From NCBI GenBank assembly GCA_021768185.1, contig JAETNP010000001.1, positions 1 through 64,000 of the forward strand: a stretch of DNA of 64,000 nt. The letters run 5' to 3'. Below are positions 48,899 through 58,249 of the stretch, piece after piece (position 1 is the stretch's first letter; each line of letters opens with the position of its first letter). Source of the DNA: Oscillospiraceae bacterium. Lineage in GTDB: Bacteria; Bacillota; Clostridia; Oscillospirales; Oscillospiraceae. Under the pieces are notes generated by a model that worked only from the letters and a program-made list of their open reading frames with translations, was not told the DNA's origin and did no database searches. The position numbers and the translations under genes are program-made.

Positions 48899-51325
48899 AT
48901 GACACAAGATTTTGCGCAGCGCTACATAACCGCCCGCCGGGCCGTCATCGCCCGGCGGTACCAGCGTATGAACCCCCGCCAGCGGGACGCCGTGCTGGCT
49001 ACCGAGGGCCCCCTGCTGCTGCTGGCCGGCGCGGGCAGCGGCAAGACCACCGTGCTCATCAACCGTGTGGACAATCTGCTCACCTTTGGCCGGGGCAGCG
49101 ACACCGACGAGGTCCCGGGCTGGGCGGTCGAGGAGGACCTGGCCTTTCTGGAGCATTTCCCGGAAAATCCCTCCCCGGAGGACTGGCAGAAAGCCGTGCG
49201 GCTGTGCGCTGTGGAGCCCGCCGTTCCCTGGTCGGTCATCGCCATCACCTTCACCAACAAGGCCGCAGGGGAATTGAAGGAGCGCCTGGAGCGGATGTGC
49301 GGCCCCGCCTCCCGGGACATCTGGGCCGCCACCTTCCACTCCGCCTGCATCCGCATCCTCCGGCGGGACGTGGAAAAGCTGGGGCTGGGCTTCGACGGCA
49401 ATTTCACCATCTACGACACCGACGACAGCAAGCGTGTCATCAAGGACGTGCTCAAGGCCCTGAGCCTGGACGAGAAGGAGTTCCAGCCCCGGTCCGTGCT
49501 GGGGATCATCTCCAACGCCAAGGACAAGGACTGGTCCCCGGACCGGTTTGCCCAGGAGATGAAGACCTCCCACGACTGGCGGATGCCCCGGATCGCCGAG
49601 ATCTACACCGGCTACCAGCGCCGCCTCCGGGAGGCCAACGCCATGGACTTCGACGACATCATCCTCCACACCGTCCATCTGCTGCAAAAGGACGAGGATG
49701 TCCGCGCCTTCTATCAGCGGAAGTTCCGGTATGTGCTCATCGACGAGTATCAGGATACCAACCACCTCCAGTACCTCCTGGCCCGTCTGCTGGCGGGGAG
49801 CTATGAGAATATCTGCGTGGTGGGCGACGACGACCAGTCCATTTACCGCTTCCGGGGGGCCAACATCGAGAATATCCTCAATTTTGAGAAGCAGTACGAC
49901 ACCTGCCGCACCATCCGGCTGGAGCAGAACTACCGCTCCACCCAGAACATCCTGGACGCGGCCAACACCGTCATCAGGAACAACGCCGGCCGCAAGGGCA
50001 AGACCCTCTGGACCGAGGAAGGCCCCGGAGACAAGGTGCTGGTAAAAACCGTGTTCAGCGAGGCCGACGAGGCGTCCTTCGTGGCGGGAAAGATTCTGGA
50101 GAGCTATGGCCGCGGGGAAAACTGGAGGGACAACGCCATCCTCTACCGGATGAACGCCCAGTCCAACGCCCTGGAAATGGCCCTCAAGCGCAACGGCATC
50201 CCCTACAAAGTGTACGGCGGCATGAAGTTCTTCGACCGGGCGGAGGTCAAGGACATGCTGGCCTATCTGTGCGTCGTCAACAATCCCATGGACGATCTGC
50301 GCCTGCGGCGGATCATCAACGTCCCCGCCAGGGGCATCGGAAACACCAGTCTGGACAAGGCCGCCGCGCTGGCCGCCGGGGAGGGCAAGAGTTTGTGGGA
50401 GATCATGACCCGGTCGGAGGAATATCCCTCCCTGAAATCCGCCTCCGGTAAGCTGAAGGGCTTTACCGCCATGATCCAGGAGCTGCGGGAGCTGGAGGAG
50501 ACCCTGGACTTGCCGGAGCTGTACGACGCGGTGTGCGAGAAGACCCGGTACGTCAAGGCTCTGGAGGAGAAAAACGACATGGAGAGCCGTGGGCGCATTG
50601 AGAACGTCCAGGAGCTGCGTTCCAGCATCCTGGGCTTCCTGGAGAGCGACCCGGACAACGCCTCCCTGGCGGGCTTTCTGGACAGCGTAGCCCTATATAC
50701 GGACCTGGACGACTCTGCCGACAGCGACAACACCGTCTCCCTTATGACCATGCACTCCGCCAAGGGGCTGGAATTCCCCAATGTATACGTGGTAGGCATG
50801 GAGGAGGGCGTGTTCCCCAGCGGCCGGGCCTCCGGAGAGAGCGAGGAGATGGAGGAGGAGCGCCGGCTGTGCTACGTGGCCATGACTCGGGCCCGGCAGC
50901 GGCTGACCATGACCAACGCCCGGCAGCGGATGCTCTATGGACGGACCAGCAGCAACCTCCCCTCCCGGTTCCTGGAGGAGCTGCCCGCCGAGCCCATCGA
51001 CTGGCAGAGCAAGACGGAGCCCGCCTCCGCGCCCCGCTGGGCCGGGGACGCCTTCGATCCCCTGGCGGGGGGAGGCCGCACCTCCTCCGCCCCGTCCCCC
51101 CGCCCCAAACGGGACCCGGGGTTCACCCAGCCCTCCGGAGCCGCCCCCTCCGGCCTGCTGCATCTGGATAAGGGGGACGCCATCTCCCACCGCACCTTCG
51201 GCAAGGGGATGGTCCTGTCCGTCCGGCCCATGGGGAACGACGCGCTCATCGAGGTGGCCTTTGACGGCGTGGGCACCAAAAAGCTGATGCTGAAAGCCGC
51301 GGGTCCTCACATCACGAAACTATAA
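48899..51325 (+). CDS. UvrD/PcrA-type DNA helicase
   Basis: An 808-residue superfamily 1A 3'-5' helicase. Walker A is LAGAGSGKT (about 42-50), followed by ITFTNKAAGELKERL, VLIDEYQDTN, GDDDQSIYRFRGA, LEQNYRST and VAMTRARQRL. The C-terminus has a short DNA/RNA-polymerase-binding type tail (GMVLSVRPMGNDALIEVAFD). A roughly 30-residue acidic stretch after motif I (about 58-98) looks like an insertion. It acts in repair and in clearing replication and transcription conflicts. The ATG at 48899 is preferred; the frame is open a further 12 codons. It is 18 bp upstream of polC. Confidence 0.93.
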   Translation: MTQDFAQRYITARRAVIARRYQRMNPRQRDAVLATEGPLLLLAGAGSGKTTVLINRVDNLLTFGRGSDTDEVPGWAVEEDLAFLEHFPENPSPEDWQKAVRLCAVEPAVPWSVIAITFTNKAAGELKERLERMCGPASRDIWAATFHSACIRILRRDVEKLGLGFDGNFTIYDTDDSKRVIKDVLKALSLDEKEFQPRSVLGIISNAKDKDWSPDRFAQEMKTSHDWRMPRIAEIYTGYQRRLREANAMDFDDIILHTVHLLQKDEDVRAFYQRKFRYVLIDEYQDTNHLQYLLARLLAGSYENICVVGDDDQSIYRFRGANIENILNFEKQYDTCRTIRLEQNYRSTQNILDAANTVIRNNAGRKGKTLWTEEGPGDKVLVKTVFSEADEASFVAGKILESYGRGENWRDNAILYRMNAQSNALEMALKRNGIPYKVYGGMKFFDRAEVKDMLAYLCVVNNPMDDLRLRRIINVPARGIGNTSLDKAAALAAGEGKSLWEIMTRSEEYPSLKSASGKLKGFTAMIQELRELEETLDLPELYDAVCEKTRYVKALEEKNDMESRGRIENVQELRSSILGFLESDPDNASLAGFLDSVALYTDLDDSADSDNTVSLMTMHSAKGLEFPNVYVVGMEEGVFPSGRASGESEEMEEERRLCYVAMTRARQRLTMTNARQRMLYGRTSSNLPSRFLEELPAEPIDWQSKTEPASAPRWAGDAFDPLAGGGRTSSAPSPRPKRDPGFTQPSGAAPSGLLHLDKGDAISHRTFGKGMVLSVRPMGNDALIEVAFDGVGTKKLMLKAAGPHITKL

Positions 51326-51343
51326 TGGCAAGGAAGGTTCGAC

Positions 51344-54300
51344 ATGCAGCAGATCCCCTTTTTTGAGCTGTTTACCACCCTCTCCCTGTCCTGGGACGTC
51401 CGCGCCCTGCTGGACGGCGCCTTTCTCACCGCCGTTGAGGTGGAGAAGCAGAGCAGGACCATGCGTATGGCCCTCACCGTCCGGTCCGACCTGGGGGAGA
51501 AAAAAGACGAGCTGGCCGCCGCCGTAGCGTCGGCCTACGCCCTGGAGCAGGTAGCCATCCACCAGACGGTCTCCGCCCCCTCCCCTTCCGCCTCCGGCAA
51601 AAAGGCGGAGGGCGGAGAGGTCATCATGGGCGTCCCCATCAAGGGCGCGGTCCAGCCCATGGAGGGCCTCAACCCCAAGATGGGCAATGTGACGGTAGCG
51701 GGAAAGGTGTTCTTTGCCGACCTCTACGAGACCCGCCGTCCGGGGGTCTTCTGTCTGACCTTCGACATGACGGACTTCAAGACCTCCGTCCGGGTGACCA
51801 AGTACCTGGAGAAGGAGGAGAAGGCCAAGCTGAAAAAGGACATCAAGCCCGGCATGTGGGTGAAGGTCCAGGGCTACGTCAAACTCAACCGTGACGGCAG
51901 CGACATCCTGCTGGACCCGAAGAATATCTCCACCTACCCCCACGAGATGCGCCAGGACAAAGCCGAGGTCAAGCGGGTGGAGCTCCACGCTCACACCACC
52001 TTCTCCAACATGGACGCCCTCTCCTCCCTCAGCCCCAAGGCGGGGCCCGACGGAAACATCGTCAAGCGGGCAGAGGCCTGGGGGCATCCCGCCATCGCCA
52101 TCACCGACCACGGCGTGGTCCAGGGCTTCCCCGACGCCTGGCACTCCGCCAAGGATATCAAGATCCTCTACGGCATGGAGGGCTACTTCATCAACAACCT
52201 GGACGACCGCATCCCCGTCCACGGGGCGCAGGAGGCATCTTTTACGGACGAGTACGTGGCCTTCGACATTGAGACCACCGGCCTGAAGGCCGGCCAGGAG
52301 GCCATTACGGAAATCGGCGCGGTGGTGATCCAAAACGGTGAAATCACCGACCGGTTCCAGACCTTCGTGGACCCGGGCCGGCACCTCAGCAACGAGATCA
52401 TCGCCCTGACGGGCATCACGGACCAGATGCTCCAGGGCGCGCCCAAGCCCGCCCAGGCGCTGCGGGACTTCCTGGCCTTTGTCAACGGACGGCCCCTGGT
52501 GGCCCACAACGCGGAGTTTGACATTGGCTTCATCCGGGAGGGCTGCCGCCGGGAGGGTCTGGACTTCGACCCCACCTATGTGGATACGCTGATCCTGGCC
52601 CAGAACCTGCTGCCGGAGCTGGGAAAATATAAACTGGATATCGTTGCGGAGCATTTGAGGCTCCCCGCCTTCCAGCATCACCGGGCCAGCGACGACGCCG
52701 CTACCTGCGGGCTGTTCCTTCCCCACTTCTTCAAGCAGATGGAGGAGGAGCTGGACGTCCACTCCCTCCAGGCGGTGAACGCCGCCATGCCTCCCCTGCG
52801 GAAGCGTGGTCATGCCAACCGGAAGCCCAAGCACATCATCCTGATTGCCAAAAACAAGGTGGGGCTGAAAAACCTCTACCAGCTGGTGTCCAAGTCCAAC
52901 CTGCAATACCTTAAGCGGTTCCCCCTGGTGCCCAAGGACGAGCTGATCGCCCACCGGGAGGGGCTCATCGTTGGCTCCGCCTGCGAGGCCGGGGAGCTGT
53001 TCCAGGCGGTGGCGGACCGCCGGGACTGGGCGGAGCTGCGGCGCATCGCCTCCTTCTACGACTTCCTGGAGATCCAGCCCCTGTGCAACAACGCCTTCAT
53101 GCTCCGGGACGGCAAGGCGAAGGACGAGGAGGAGCTGCGGGAGTTCAACCGCACCATTGTCCGGCTGGGGGAGGAGCTGGGCAAGCCGGTGTGCGCCACC
53201 GGGGACGTCCACTTCCTGGACCCGGAGGACGAGATCTACCGGCACATCCTGCTGGACACCAAGAAATTTTCCGACTGCGACTTCTCCCTGCCCATCTACT
53301 TCAAGACCACCGACGAGATGCTGGAGGAATTCTCCTATCTTGGGGAGGAAAAGGCCTTTGAGGTGGTGGTCACCAACACCCGGGCCGTCGCGGACCAGGT
53401 GGAGACCTTCGACCTGCTGCCCAAGGGGAAGCTGTTCCCGCCCCGGCTGGAGAACTCCGAGGAGGACCTGAACCGGCTGGTGTGGGACAAGGTCCACGAG
53501 CTCTACGGCGAGGACCCGCCCCAGCTCATCGTAGACCGGCTGAATGTGGAGCTGGGGGGCATCCTGGGGAAGTACGACGTGGTCTATATGTCCGCCCAGA
53601 AGCTGGTCCAGCGCTCCCTGGAGAACGGCTATCTGGTGGGCTCCCGTGGTTCGGTGGGGTCCTCCCTGGTGGCCTACATGTCGGGCATCACCGAGGTAAA
53701 CGCCCTCCCTCCCCATTACCGCTGCCCCAAGTGCAAGCACAACGAGTTCATTCTGGACGGCTCCTACGGCTGCGGCGCGGACATGCCGGACAGGGACTGC
53801 CCGGTGTGCGGGACGAAATACGTCAAGGACGGCTTTGACATCCCCTTTGAGACCTTCCTGGGGTACGGCGGCGGCAAGGTGCCGGATATCGACCTGAACT
53901 TCTCCGGCGAGTACCAGGCCCGGGCCCACCGCCACGCCATCGAGATGTTCGGCGAGACCCAGGTGTTCCGGGCGGGGACCATCGGCACCGTGGCGGAGAA
54001 GACCGCCTACGGCTACGTGAAAAAATACCTGGAGGCCCGGGGCCTGAACCCCGGCCACGCGGAGGAGAACCGGCTGGCCCTGGGCTGCGTGGGGGTGAAG
54101 CGCACCACGGGACAGCACCCCGGCGGCCTGGTGGTGGTGCCGGACGACCTGGATGTGGAGGACTTCTGCCCCGTCCAGCACCCGGCGGACGCCGCCGACA
54201 GCGACATCATCACCACCCACTTTGAATACCACTGCATGGAGGACAACCTCCTGAAGCTGGACATGCTGGGCCACGATGACCCCTCCATGGTCCGGATGCT

Positions 54301-54367
54301 GGAGGACCTCACACCTGATCGTCAGCGGCACCGCCTCCGTTACCGAGACGGTAGGGTGCCGGGATGA
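51344..54367 (+). CDS. DNA polymerase III PolC-type, N-terminal part (frame broken near 54320)
   Basis: A 1007-residue frame that is collinear with PolC up to about residue 990 and then reads out of frame for about 17 residues. Domains in order: N-terminal and OB regions, PHP domain (ELHAHTTFSNMDAL near 210), inserted DnaQ-like 3'-5' exonuclease (AFDIETTGLKAGQEAITEIG near 303; HRASDDAAT), palm with the catalytic pair in PDIDLNFSGEYQ, a zinc-knuckle region (CPKCKHNEF, CPVCGTKY), and the third catalytic Asp in KLDMLGHDDP. After MLEDLT the sequence jumps to a point about 85 codons further on in the family alignment and changes frame. The C-terminal part is the next entry. It may be an assembly artefact, because PolC is normally essential. 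Confidence 0.9.
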   Translation: MQQIPFFELFTTLSLSWDVRALLDGAFLTAVEVEKQSRTMRMALTVRSDLGEKKDELAAAVASAYALEQVAIHQTVSAPSPSASGKKAEGGEVIMGVPIKGAVQPMEGLNPKMGNVTVAGKVFFADLYETRRPGVFCLTFDMTDFKTSVRVTKYLEKEEKAKLKKDIKPGMWVKVQGYVKLNRDGSDILLDPKNISTYPHEMRQDKAEVKRVELHAHTTFSNMDALSSLSPKAGPDGNIVKRAEAWGHPAIAITDHGVVQGFPDAWHSAKDIKILYGMEGYFINNLDDRIPVHGAQEASFTDEYVAFDIETTGLKAGQEAITEIGAVVIQNGEITDRFQTFVDPGRHLSNEIIALTGITDQMLQGAPKPAQALRDFLAFVNGRPLVAHNAEFDIGFIREGCRREGLDFDPTYVDTLILAQNLLPELGKYKLDIVAEHLRLPAFQHHRASDDAATCGLFLPHFFKQMEEELDVHSLQAVNAAMPPLRKRGHANRKPKHIILIAKNKVGLKNLYQLVSKSNLQYLKRFPLVPKDELIAHREGLIVGSACEAGELFQAVADRRDWAELRRIASFYDFLEIQPLCNNAFMLRDGKAKDEEELREFNRTIVRLGEELGKPVCATGDVHFLDPEDEIYRHILLDTKKFSDCDFSLPIYFKTTDEMLEEFSYLGEEKAFEVVVTNTRAVADQVETFDLLPKGKLFPPRLENSEEDLNRLVWDKVHELYGEDPPQLIVDRLNVELGGILGKYDVVYMSAQKLVQRSLENGYLVGSRGSVGSSLVAYMSGITEVNALPPHYRCPKCKHNEFILDGSYGCGADMPDRDCPVCGTKYVKDGFDIPFETFLGYGGGKVPDIDLNFSGEYQARAHRHAIEMFGETQVFRAGTIGTVAEKTAYGYVKKYLEARGLNPGHAEENRLALGCVGVKRTTGQHPGGLVVVPDDLDVEDFCPVQHPADAADSDIITTHFEYHCMEDNLLKLDMLGHDDPSMVRMLEDLTPDRQRHRLRYRDGRVPG

Positions 54368-55073
54368 CATCATGCTGTATCTCATTTCCAAGGGCCTGGA
54401 CCCCAAGATGAGCTTCAAGATCATGGAGTCGGTCCGAAAAGGCAAGGTGAAGAAGGGCGGCTTTGAGGAGGGCTGGGTGGATGCCATGAAGGAGCACGAC
54501 GTACCGGAGTGGTACATCGACTCCCTGGCAAAAATCGGCTACCTCTTCCCCAAGGCCCACGCGGTGGCCTACGTGATGATGGCCTTCCGGATCGCCTGGT
54601 TCAAGGTCCACCGGCCGCTGGCCTTCTACGCCACCTTCTTCTCCATCCGGGCAAAGGCCTTCGACGCGGAGTACTGCTGTGCCGGGTTCGACAATGTGAA
54701 GCGGAAGCTCCAGGAGATCTGGAACAACAAGGACGCCACCGCCGTGGAGCAGGACCTGGCGGTGACGCTGGAGGTCTGCTATGAATTCTACCTCCGTGGC
54801 TTCCGGTTTGAACCCATCAATATTTACGAGTCGGAGGCCACCCGGTTCGTCTGCAAGGGGGAGGATGCGCTCATACCGCCCTTCACCGCCGTGCGGGGCC
54901 TGGGTGAGACCGCCGCTCTGGATACCGTGGAGAAGCGGAAAGGGAAAGAATTTATCTCCGTGGAGGAATTTTCCACCTGCTGCAATAAGCTGTCCAAGAC
55001 CCATATCGACCAGCTCAAGGCGCTGGGGGCCTTTGCGGGCATGGCGGATACCAGTCAGATCACTCTGTTTTGA
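54276..55073 (+). CDS. DNA polymerase III PolC-type, C-terminal part (other frame)
   Basis: The frame that resumes PolC from about 54321 (LIVSGTASVTETVGCRDDIM) to the normal C-terminus, including FKIMESVRKGKVKKGGFEEG, WYIDSLAKIGYLFPKAHAVA and the last LKALGAFAGMADTSQITLF. The listed start is only where the frame opens; the first 15 or so codons overlap the N-terminal part and are not PolC-like. A plausible independent start is ATG 54372, but a separate protein is unlikely to be functional. Joined to the previous entry with the missing segment restored, it would give a normal-length PolC. Confidence 0.8.
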   Translation: MTPPWSGCWRTSHLIVSGTASVTETVGCRDDIMLYLISKGLDPKMSFKIMESVRKGKVKKGGFEEGWVDAMKEHDVPEWYIDSLAKIGYLFPKAHAVAYVMMAFRIAWFKVHRPLAFYATFFSIRAKAFDAEYCCAGFDNVKRKLQEIWNNKDATAVEQDLAVTLEVCYEFYLRGFRFEPINIYESEATRFVCKGEDALIPPFTAVRGLGETAALDTVEKRKGKEFISVEEFSTCCNKLSKTHIDQLKALGAFAGMADTSQITLF

Positions 55074-55641
55074 TCTGCCGCTGCATCGGCTTTAAATTTC
55101 TGTTGAGCCTGTCCACCATCCAAGCGAGGCGCTTTTCTCTTCCGGCATCCGTCCTTGCGTCAAAATACGCCCGGGTATAGGTTTTCCTGACAGACAGGGG
55201 CATGGCCTGAAAATTTGTCCACGCGGGCTCATGCTCTTCCAGCAGCGCGGATACCCTGGCGATCTTCTCTTCCGTGACTGCCGCAGGTCCGGGCGCGTCC
55301 CACTGGCCGTTTCTTTTGGCCTCCTCTATTTTCTGCCTGCCGAAATCGGTCATAAGCCCCTGCGCTTCCAGGCGCATGGCCAGCGTTTTGTTCTTTTCTG
55401 ACCACTTGCTCTTTTCCCTGCGCACAGAAAAATATTTCTTATATGTTTTATCGTCAATGCTCTGCATCTGCCCGTCGATCCATCCAAAGCAGAGGGCTTC
55501 CTCCAGCGCCTCCCCCGCCTTGACGGTTTTCGGCCCGCCGGCCTTTCCAAGCAGGAGCCAGACGCCGGCACTGGTCCGGCAGTTCTCACTGAGCCACTTC
55601 CTGAATTCCTCCCTGCCGGCAAACTCCATGACATCGCTCAT
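55060..55641 (-). CDS. YdeI/OmpD-associated family protein
   Basis: A 193-residue protein of the YdeI-like family (CFGWIDGQMQSIDDKTYKKY; FSVRREKSKWSEKNKTLAMR; the tail PLSVRKTYTRAYFDARTDAG continues into REKRL). Family members are small soluble proteins of unclear function, some linked to stress or peptide resistance. I chose ATG 55641 because GGGGAGGGG lies just upstream; the frame stays open much further. Its 3' end overlaps the convergent polC by 14 bp. Confidence 0.82.
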   Translation of the reverse strand: MSDVMEFAGREEFRKWLSENCRTSAGVWLLLGKAGGPKTVKAGEALEEALCFGWIDGQMQSIDDKTYKKYFSVRREKSKWSEKNKTLAMRLEAQGLMTDFGRQKIEEAKRNGQWDAPGPAAVTEEKIARVSALLEEHEPAWTNFQAMPLSVRKTYTRAYFDARTDAGREKRLAWMVDRLNRNLKPMQRQIKTE

Positions 55642-55674
55642 GACGCGCCCCTCCCCTTCTCCGCAGTTTGTTTG

Positions 55675-55703
55675 ATTATACACAAAAGCGCTCCCTTTGT
55701 CAA
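55675..55703 (-). promoter_or_regulatory. Promoter of the YdeI-like gene
   Basis: On the minus strand TTGACA (55703-55698), a 17 bp spacer, then TATAAT (55680-55675): consensus sigma-A. Confidence 0.8.
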
Positions 55704-55740
55704 AGAAGCGCCGGACCCTTCCGGGTCCGGCGCTTTTGGT
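55704..55740 (-). terminator. Terminator of the 2-oxoacid dehydrogenase operon
   Basis: Stem AGCGCCGGACCC/GGGTCCGGCGCT (55707-55734) with short T tracts on both sides; it lies directly upstream of the YdeI-like promoter. Confidence 0.7.
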
Positions 55741-55759
55741 CAGTTCGCTGATTCCCTTT

Positions 55760-58234
55760 TTACACGCCCAGCTTCGCCTTGCGCAGCTGCTCGGCCTCGG
55801 TCCAGCTCTGACCGGGCACATAGCCGGGCAGGGGCAGGATCTGCTGATGGATGGCGTCCAGGATCCAGGAAGCCTGGGGGAAGAAGTAGTGGTCGAACTC
55901 GAAGGGCGGGGTGATCCAGTTCTTGGCGCCCACCACCACCGGCGGCGCATCCAGATCGTCGAAGCACAGCTGAGTGATGTTCTGTGCCACGTCCTCCAGG
56001 AAGGAGCCCCGGGCGCAGGCGTCACTGGTAAGGACCACCTTGCCGGTCTTGCGCACGCTCTCCACGATCTTGGTGTAATCCAGAGGCACCAGGGAGTGGA
56101 GGTTGATGATCTCGGCCTCCAGGCCGTACTTCTCGCTGAGCTCCTTGGCGGCGTCCACCGCCCGGTACAGGGCCGCGCCTACGGTGATAATGGTGAGGTC
56201 CTTGCCCTGACGGACCAGGTTGGTGTCGCCAATGGGAATTTCATACCGCCCGGCGGGCACGCCGCCCTCGTGGAACTGCTCGCCCACGTCATAAATGCGC
56301 TGACTCTCGAAGAACACCACCGGGTCGGTCCCGTTCAGTGCGGACTCCATCAACCCCTTGGCCTCCCAGGGCGTGGCGGGGAAGCAGACCTTCAGGCCGG
56401 GGATGTGGGCGCACAGGGCGGTCCAATCCTGGCTGTGCTGGGCGCCGTACTTGGAGCCCACGGACACCCGCAGCACCACCGGCATCTTCAGAATCCCGGC
56501 GGACATGGACTGCCACTTGCTCAGCTGGTTAAAGATCTCGTCTCCCGCGCAGCCGATGAAGTCGGCGTACATCAGCTCCACGATGACGCGGCCGCCGCAC
56601 ATGCCGTAGCCCACGGCGGTGCCCACGATGGCCGCCTCGGAGATGGGGGAGTTAAACAGGCGGTAGCGGGGGATGGAGTCGGCCATGCCCCGGTAGATGG
56701 CGAACGCGCCGCCCCAGTCACGGACGTCCTCGCCGTAGGACACCAGGGTGGGGTCCTCGTAGAACTTGTCCAGGATGACCTCGCTGATGCCGTCCCGGAG
56801 GTTGAACAGCTTCATCTTGCTGACGGGCTTGCCGTCCTTGGTGAAGGGAGAGCGCTCCTTGCTCTGGATCTTCTGCCACAGGGGGCACTCCTCCTTGGGC
56901 GTGGTGAACTCCGGCTGGCGGGTAGTATCGAAGGAGGGCACCTTCTCGTTGGAGAACATGAGCCGCTCCACGTAGGCGGGATCGTTGTCAAAGTCGGCGT
57001 AGGGGGACACGCTGGGATCGCTGGCGTGCTTGCAGATCCGGGTCATGCGGTCCACGGTCTCCGCCATGATCTCCTCGAACCGGCTGTCCGGGGCCACGCC
57101 GGCCTCCACCAGGGACTGCCGGTAGGTGACGATGGGATCGATGGCCCGCCAGGCCTCGATTTCCTCCTTGGTGCGGTAGGCGTTCTGGTCGGAGGTGGAG
57201 TGGCCGGAGAGGCGGTAGGTAATGGTATCCAGCAGCACGGGGCCCTTGCCCTCCCGGAGCAGGGCCAGCTTCCGCTCCATGGCGTCGATGACCGCCAGGG
57301 GGTTGTAGCCGTCGATGCGCTCGGCGTGGAGCTGGGTGGGAGACACGCCGGAGCCCATCCGGGCCAGCATGTCGTAGGCCATGGTCTCGCCCCGGGTCTG
57401 GCCGCCCATGCCGTAGGAGTTGTTGAAGATGTTGTAGAGGATGGGCATTCCCTGGGTCTGGCCCTTCTCCCACAGGGTGTGGAACTGGTCCATGCAGGCA
57501 AAGTTCATGGCCTCCCACACGGGCCCGCGGCCCAGAGAACCGTCGCCGATGTTGCACACCACGATACCCTGCTTGCCGTTGCACTTCTTGAAGAGGGCCG
57601 CGCCGGTGGCGATGGTGGCGGAGCCGCCCACGATGGCGTTGTTGGGATAGATGCCGAAGGGCAGGAAGAAGGCGTGCATGGACCCGCCCATACCGTGGTG
57701 GAACCCGTTCTCACGGGCGAAGACCTCGGCCAGCGCGCCGTACACCAGGAAGCGGATGGCCAGCTCCTTGGTATCCTTGGCAGGCCCCAGCTTCTCCACG
57801 GCCCGCAGGGTCCGGCCGCCCAGGAAGTTCTCCATAACCTCCATCAACTCCTGGTCGCTGAGCTTCTCGATGCTGCTCAGGCCCTTGGCCAGGATCTCGC
57901 TGTGGCTGCGGTGGCTGCCGAAGGTGTAGTCCCCCCGGTCCAGCAGATACGCCTGTCCCACGGCGGCGGCCTCCTGTCCCAGGGACAGGTGGGCGGGGCC
58001 GGGATAGGTGGTCTCAATGCCGTTGTAGACGCCCTGGGTCTTGATCTGGTTGAGCATGGACTCGAATTCCCGCAGGATGGTGATATCCCGCCAGATGCGC
58101 ACCAGGTTCTCATCGCCGTACTTTCCCCGCTCGTCGGCTACGGTCTTGTTGTAGGCGTTGACGGGGATGTCCTCAAAATGGATAGTATTCGGCGCGCGCA
58201 GCTCGTTGGGATCGACAAATAAACATTTAGGCAT
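55760..58234 (-). CDS. 2-oxoacid dehydrogenase E1 component, fused alpha and beta subunits
   Basis: An 824-residue thiamine diphosphate enzyme in which E1-alpha (about 1-440; GDGSLGRGPVWEAMNFAC and NNSYGMGGQTRGE form the ThDP site) is fused to E1-beta (about 470-824; VSYGEDVRDWGGAF, and the conserved ISEAAIVGTAVGYGMCGGR). It decarboxylates a 2-oxoacid, probably pyruvate or acetoin-related, and passes the acyl group to the E2 lipoyl arm. I chose ATG 58234 (MPKCLFVD) because GGGAGG lies 9 bp upstream. Last gene of the operon, 15 bp after E3. Confidence 0.9.
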   Translation of the reverse strand: MPKCLFVDPNELRAPNTIHFEDIPVNAYNKTVADERGKYGDENLVRIWRDITILREFESMLNQIKTQGVYNGIETTYPGPAHLSLGQEAAAVGQAYLLDRGDYTFGSHRSHSEILAKGLSSIEKLSDQELMEVMENFLGGRTLRAVEKLGPAKDTKELAIRFLVYGALAEVFARENGFHHGMGGSMHAFFLPFGIYPNNAIVGGSATIATGAALFKKCNGKQGIVVCNIGDGSLGRGPVWEAMNFACMDQFHTLWEKGQTQGMPILYNIFNNSYGMGGQTRGETMAYDMLARMGSGVSPTQLHAERIDGYNPLAVIDAMERKLALLREGKGPVLLDTITYRLSGHSTSDQNAYRTKEEIEAWRAIDPIVTYRQSLVEAGVAPDSRFEEIMAETVDRMTRICKHASDPSVSPYADFDNDPAYVERLMFSNEKVPSFDTTRQPEFTTPKEECPLWQKIQSKERSPFTKDGKPVSKMKLFNLRDGISEVILDKFYEDPTLVSYGEDVRDWGGAFAIYRGMADSIPRYRLFNSPISEAAIVGTAVGYGMCGGRVIVELMYADFIGCAGDEIFNQLSKWQSMSAGILKMPVVLRVSVGSKYGAQHSQDWTALCAHIPGLKVCFPATPWEAKGLMESALNGTDPVVFFESQRIYDVGEQFHEGGVPAGRYEIPIGDTNLVRQGKDLTIITVGAALYRAVDAAKELSEKYGLEAEIINLHSLVPLDYTKIVESVRKTGKVVLTSDACARGSFLEDVAQNITQLCFDDLDAPPVVVGAKNWITPPFEFDHYFFPQASWILDAIHQQILPLPGYVPGQSWTEAEQLRKAKLGV

Positions 58235-58249
58235 GGTGATCAACCTCCC

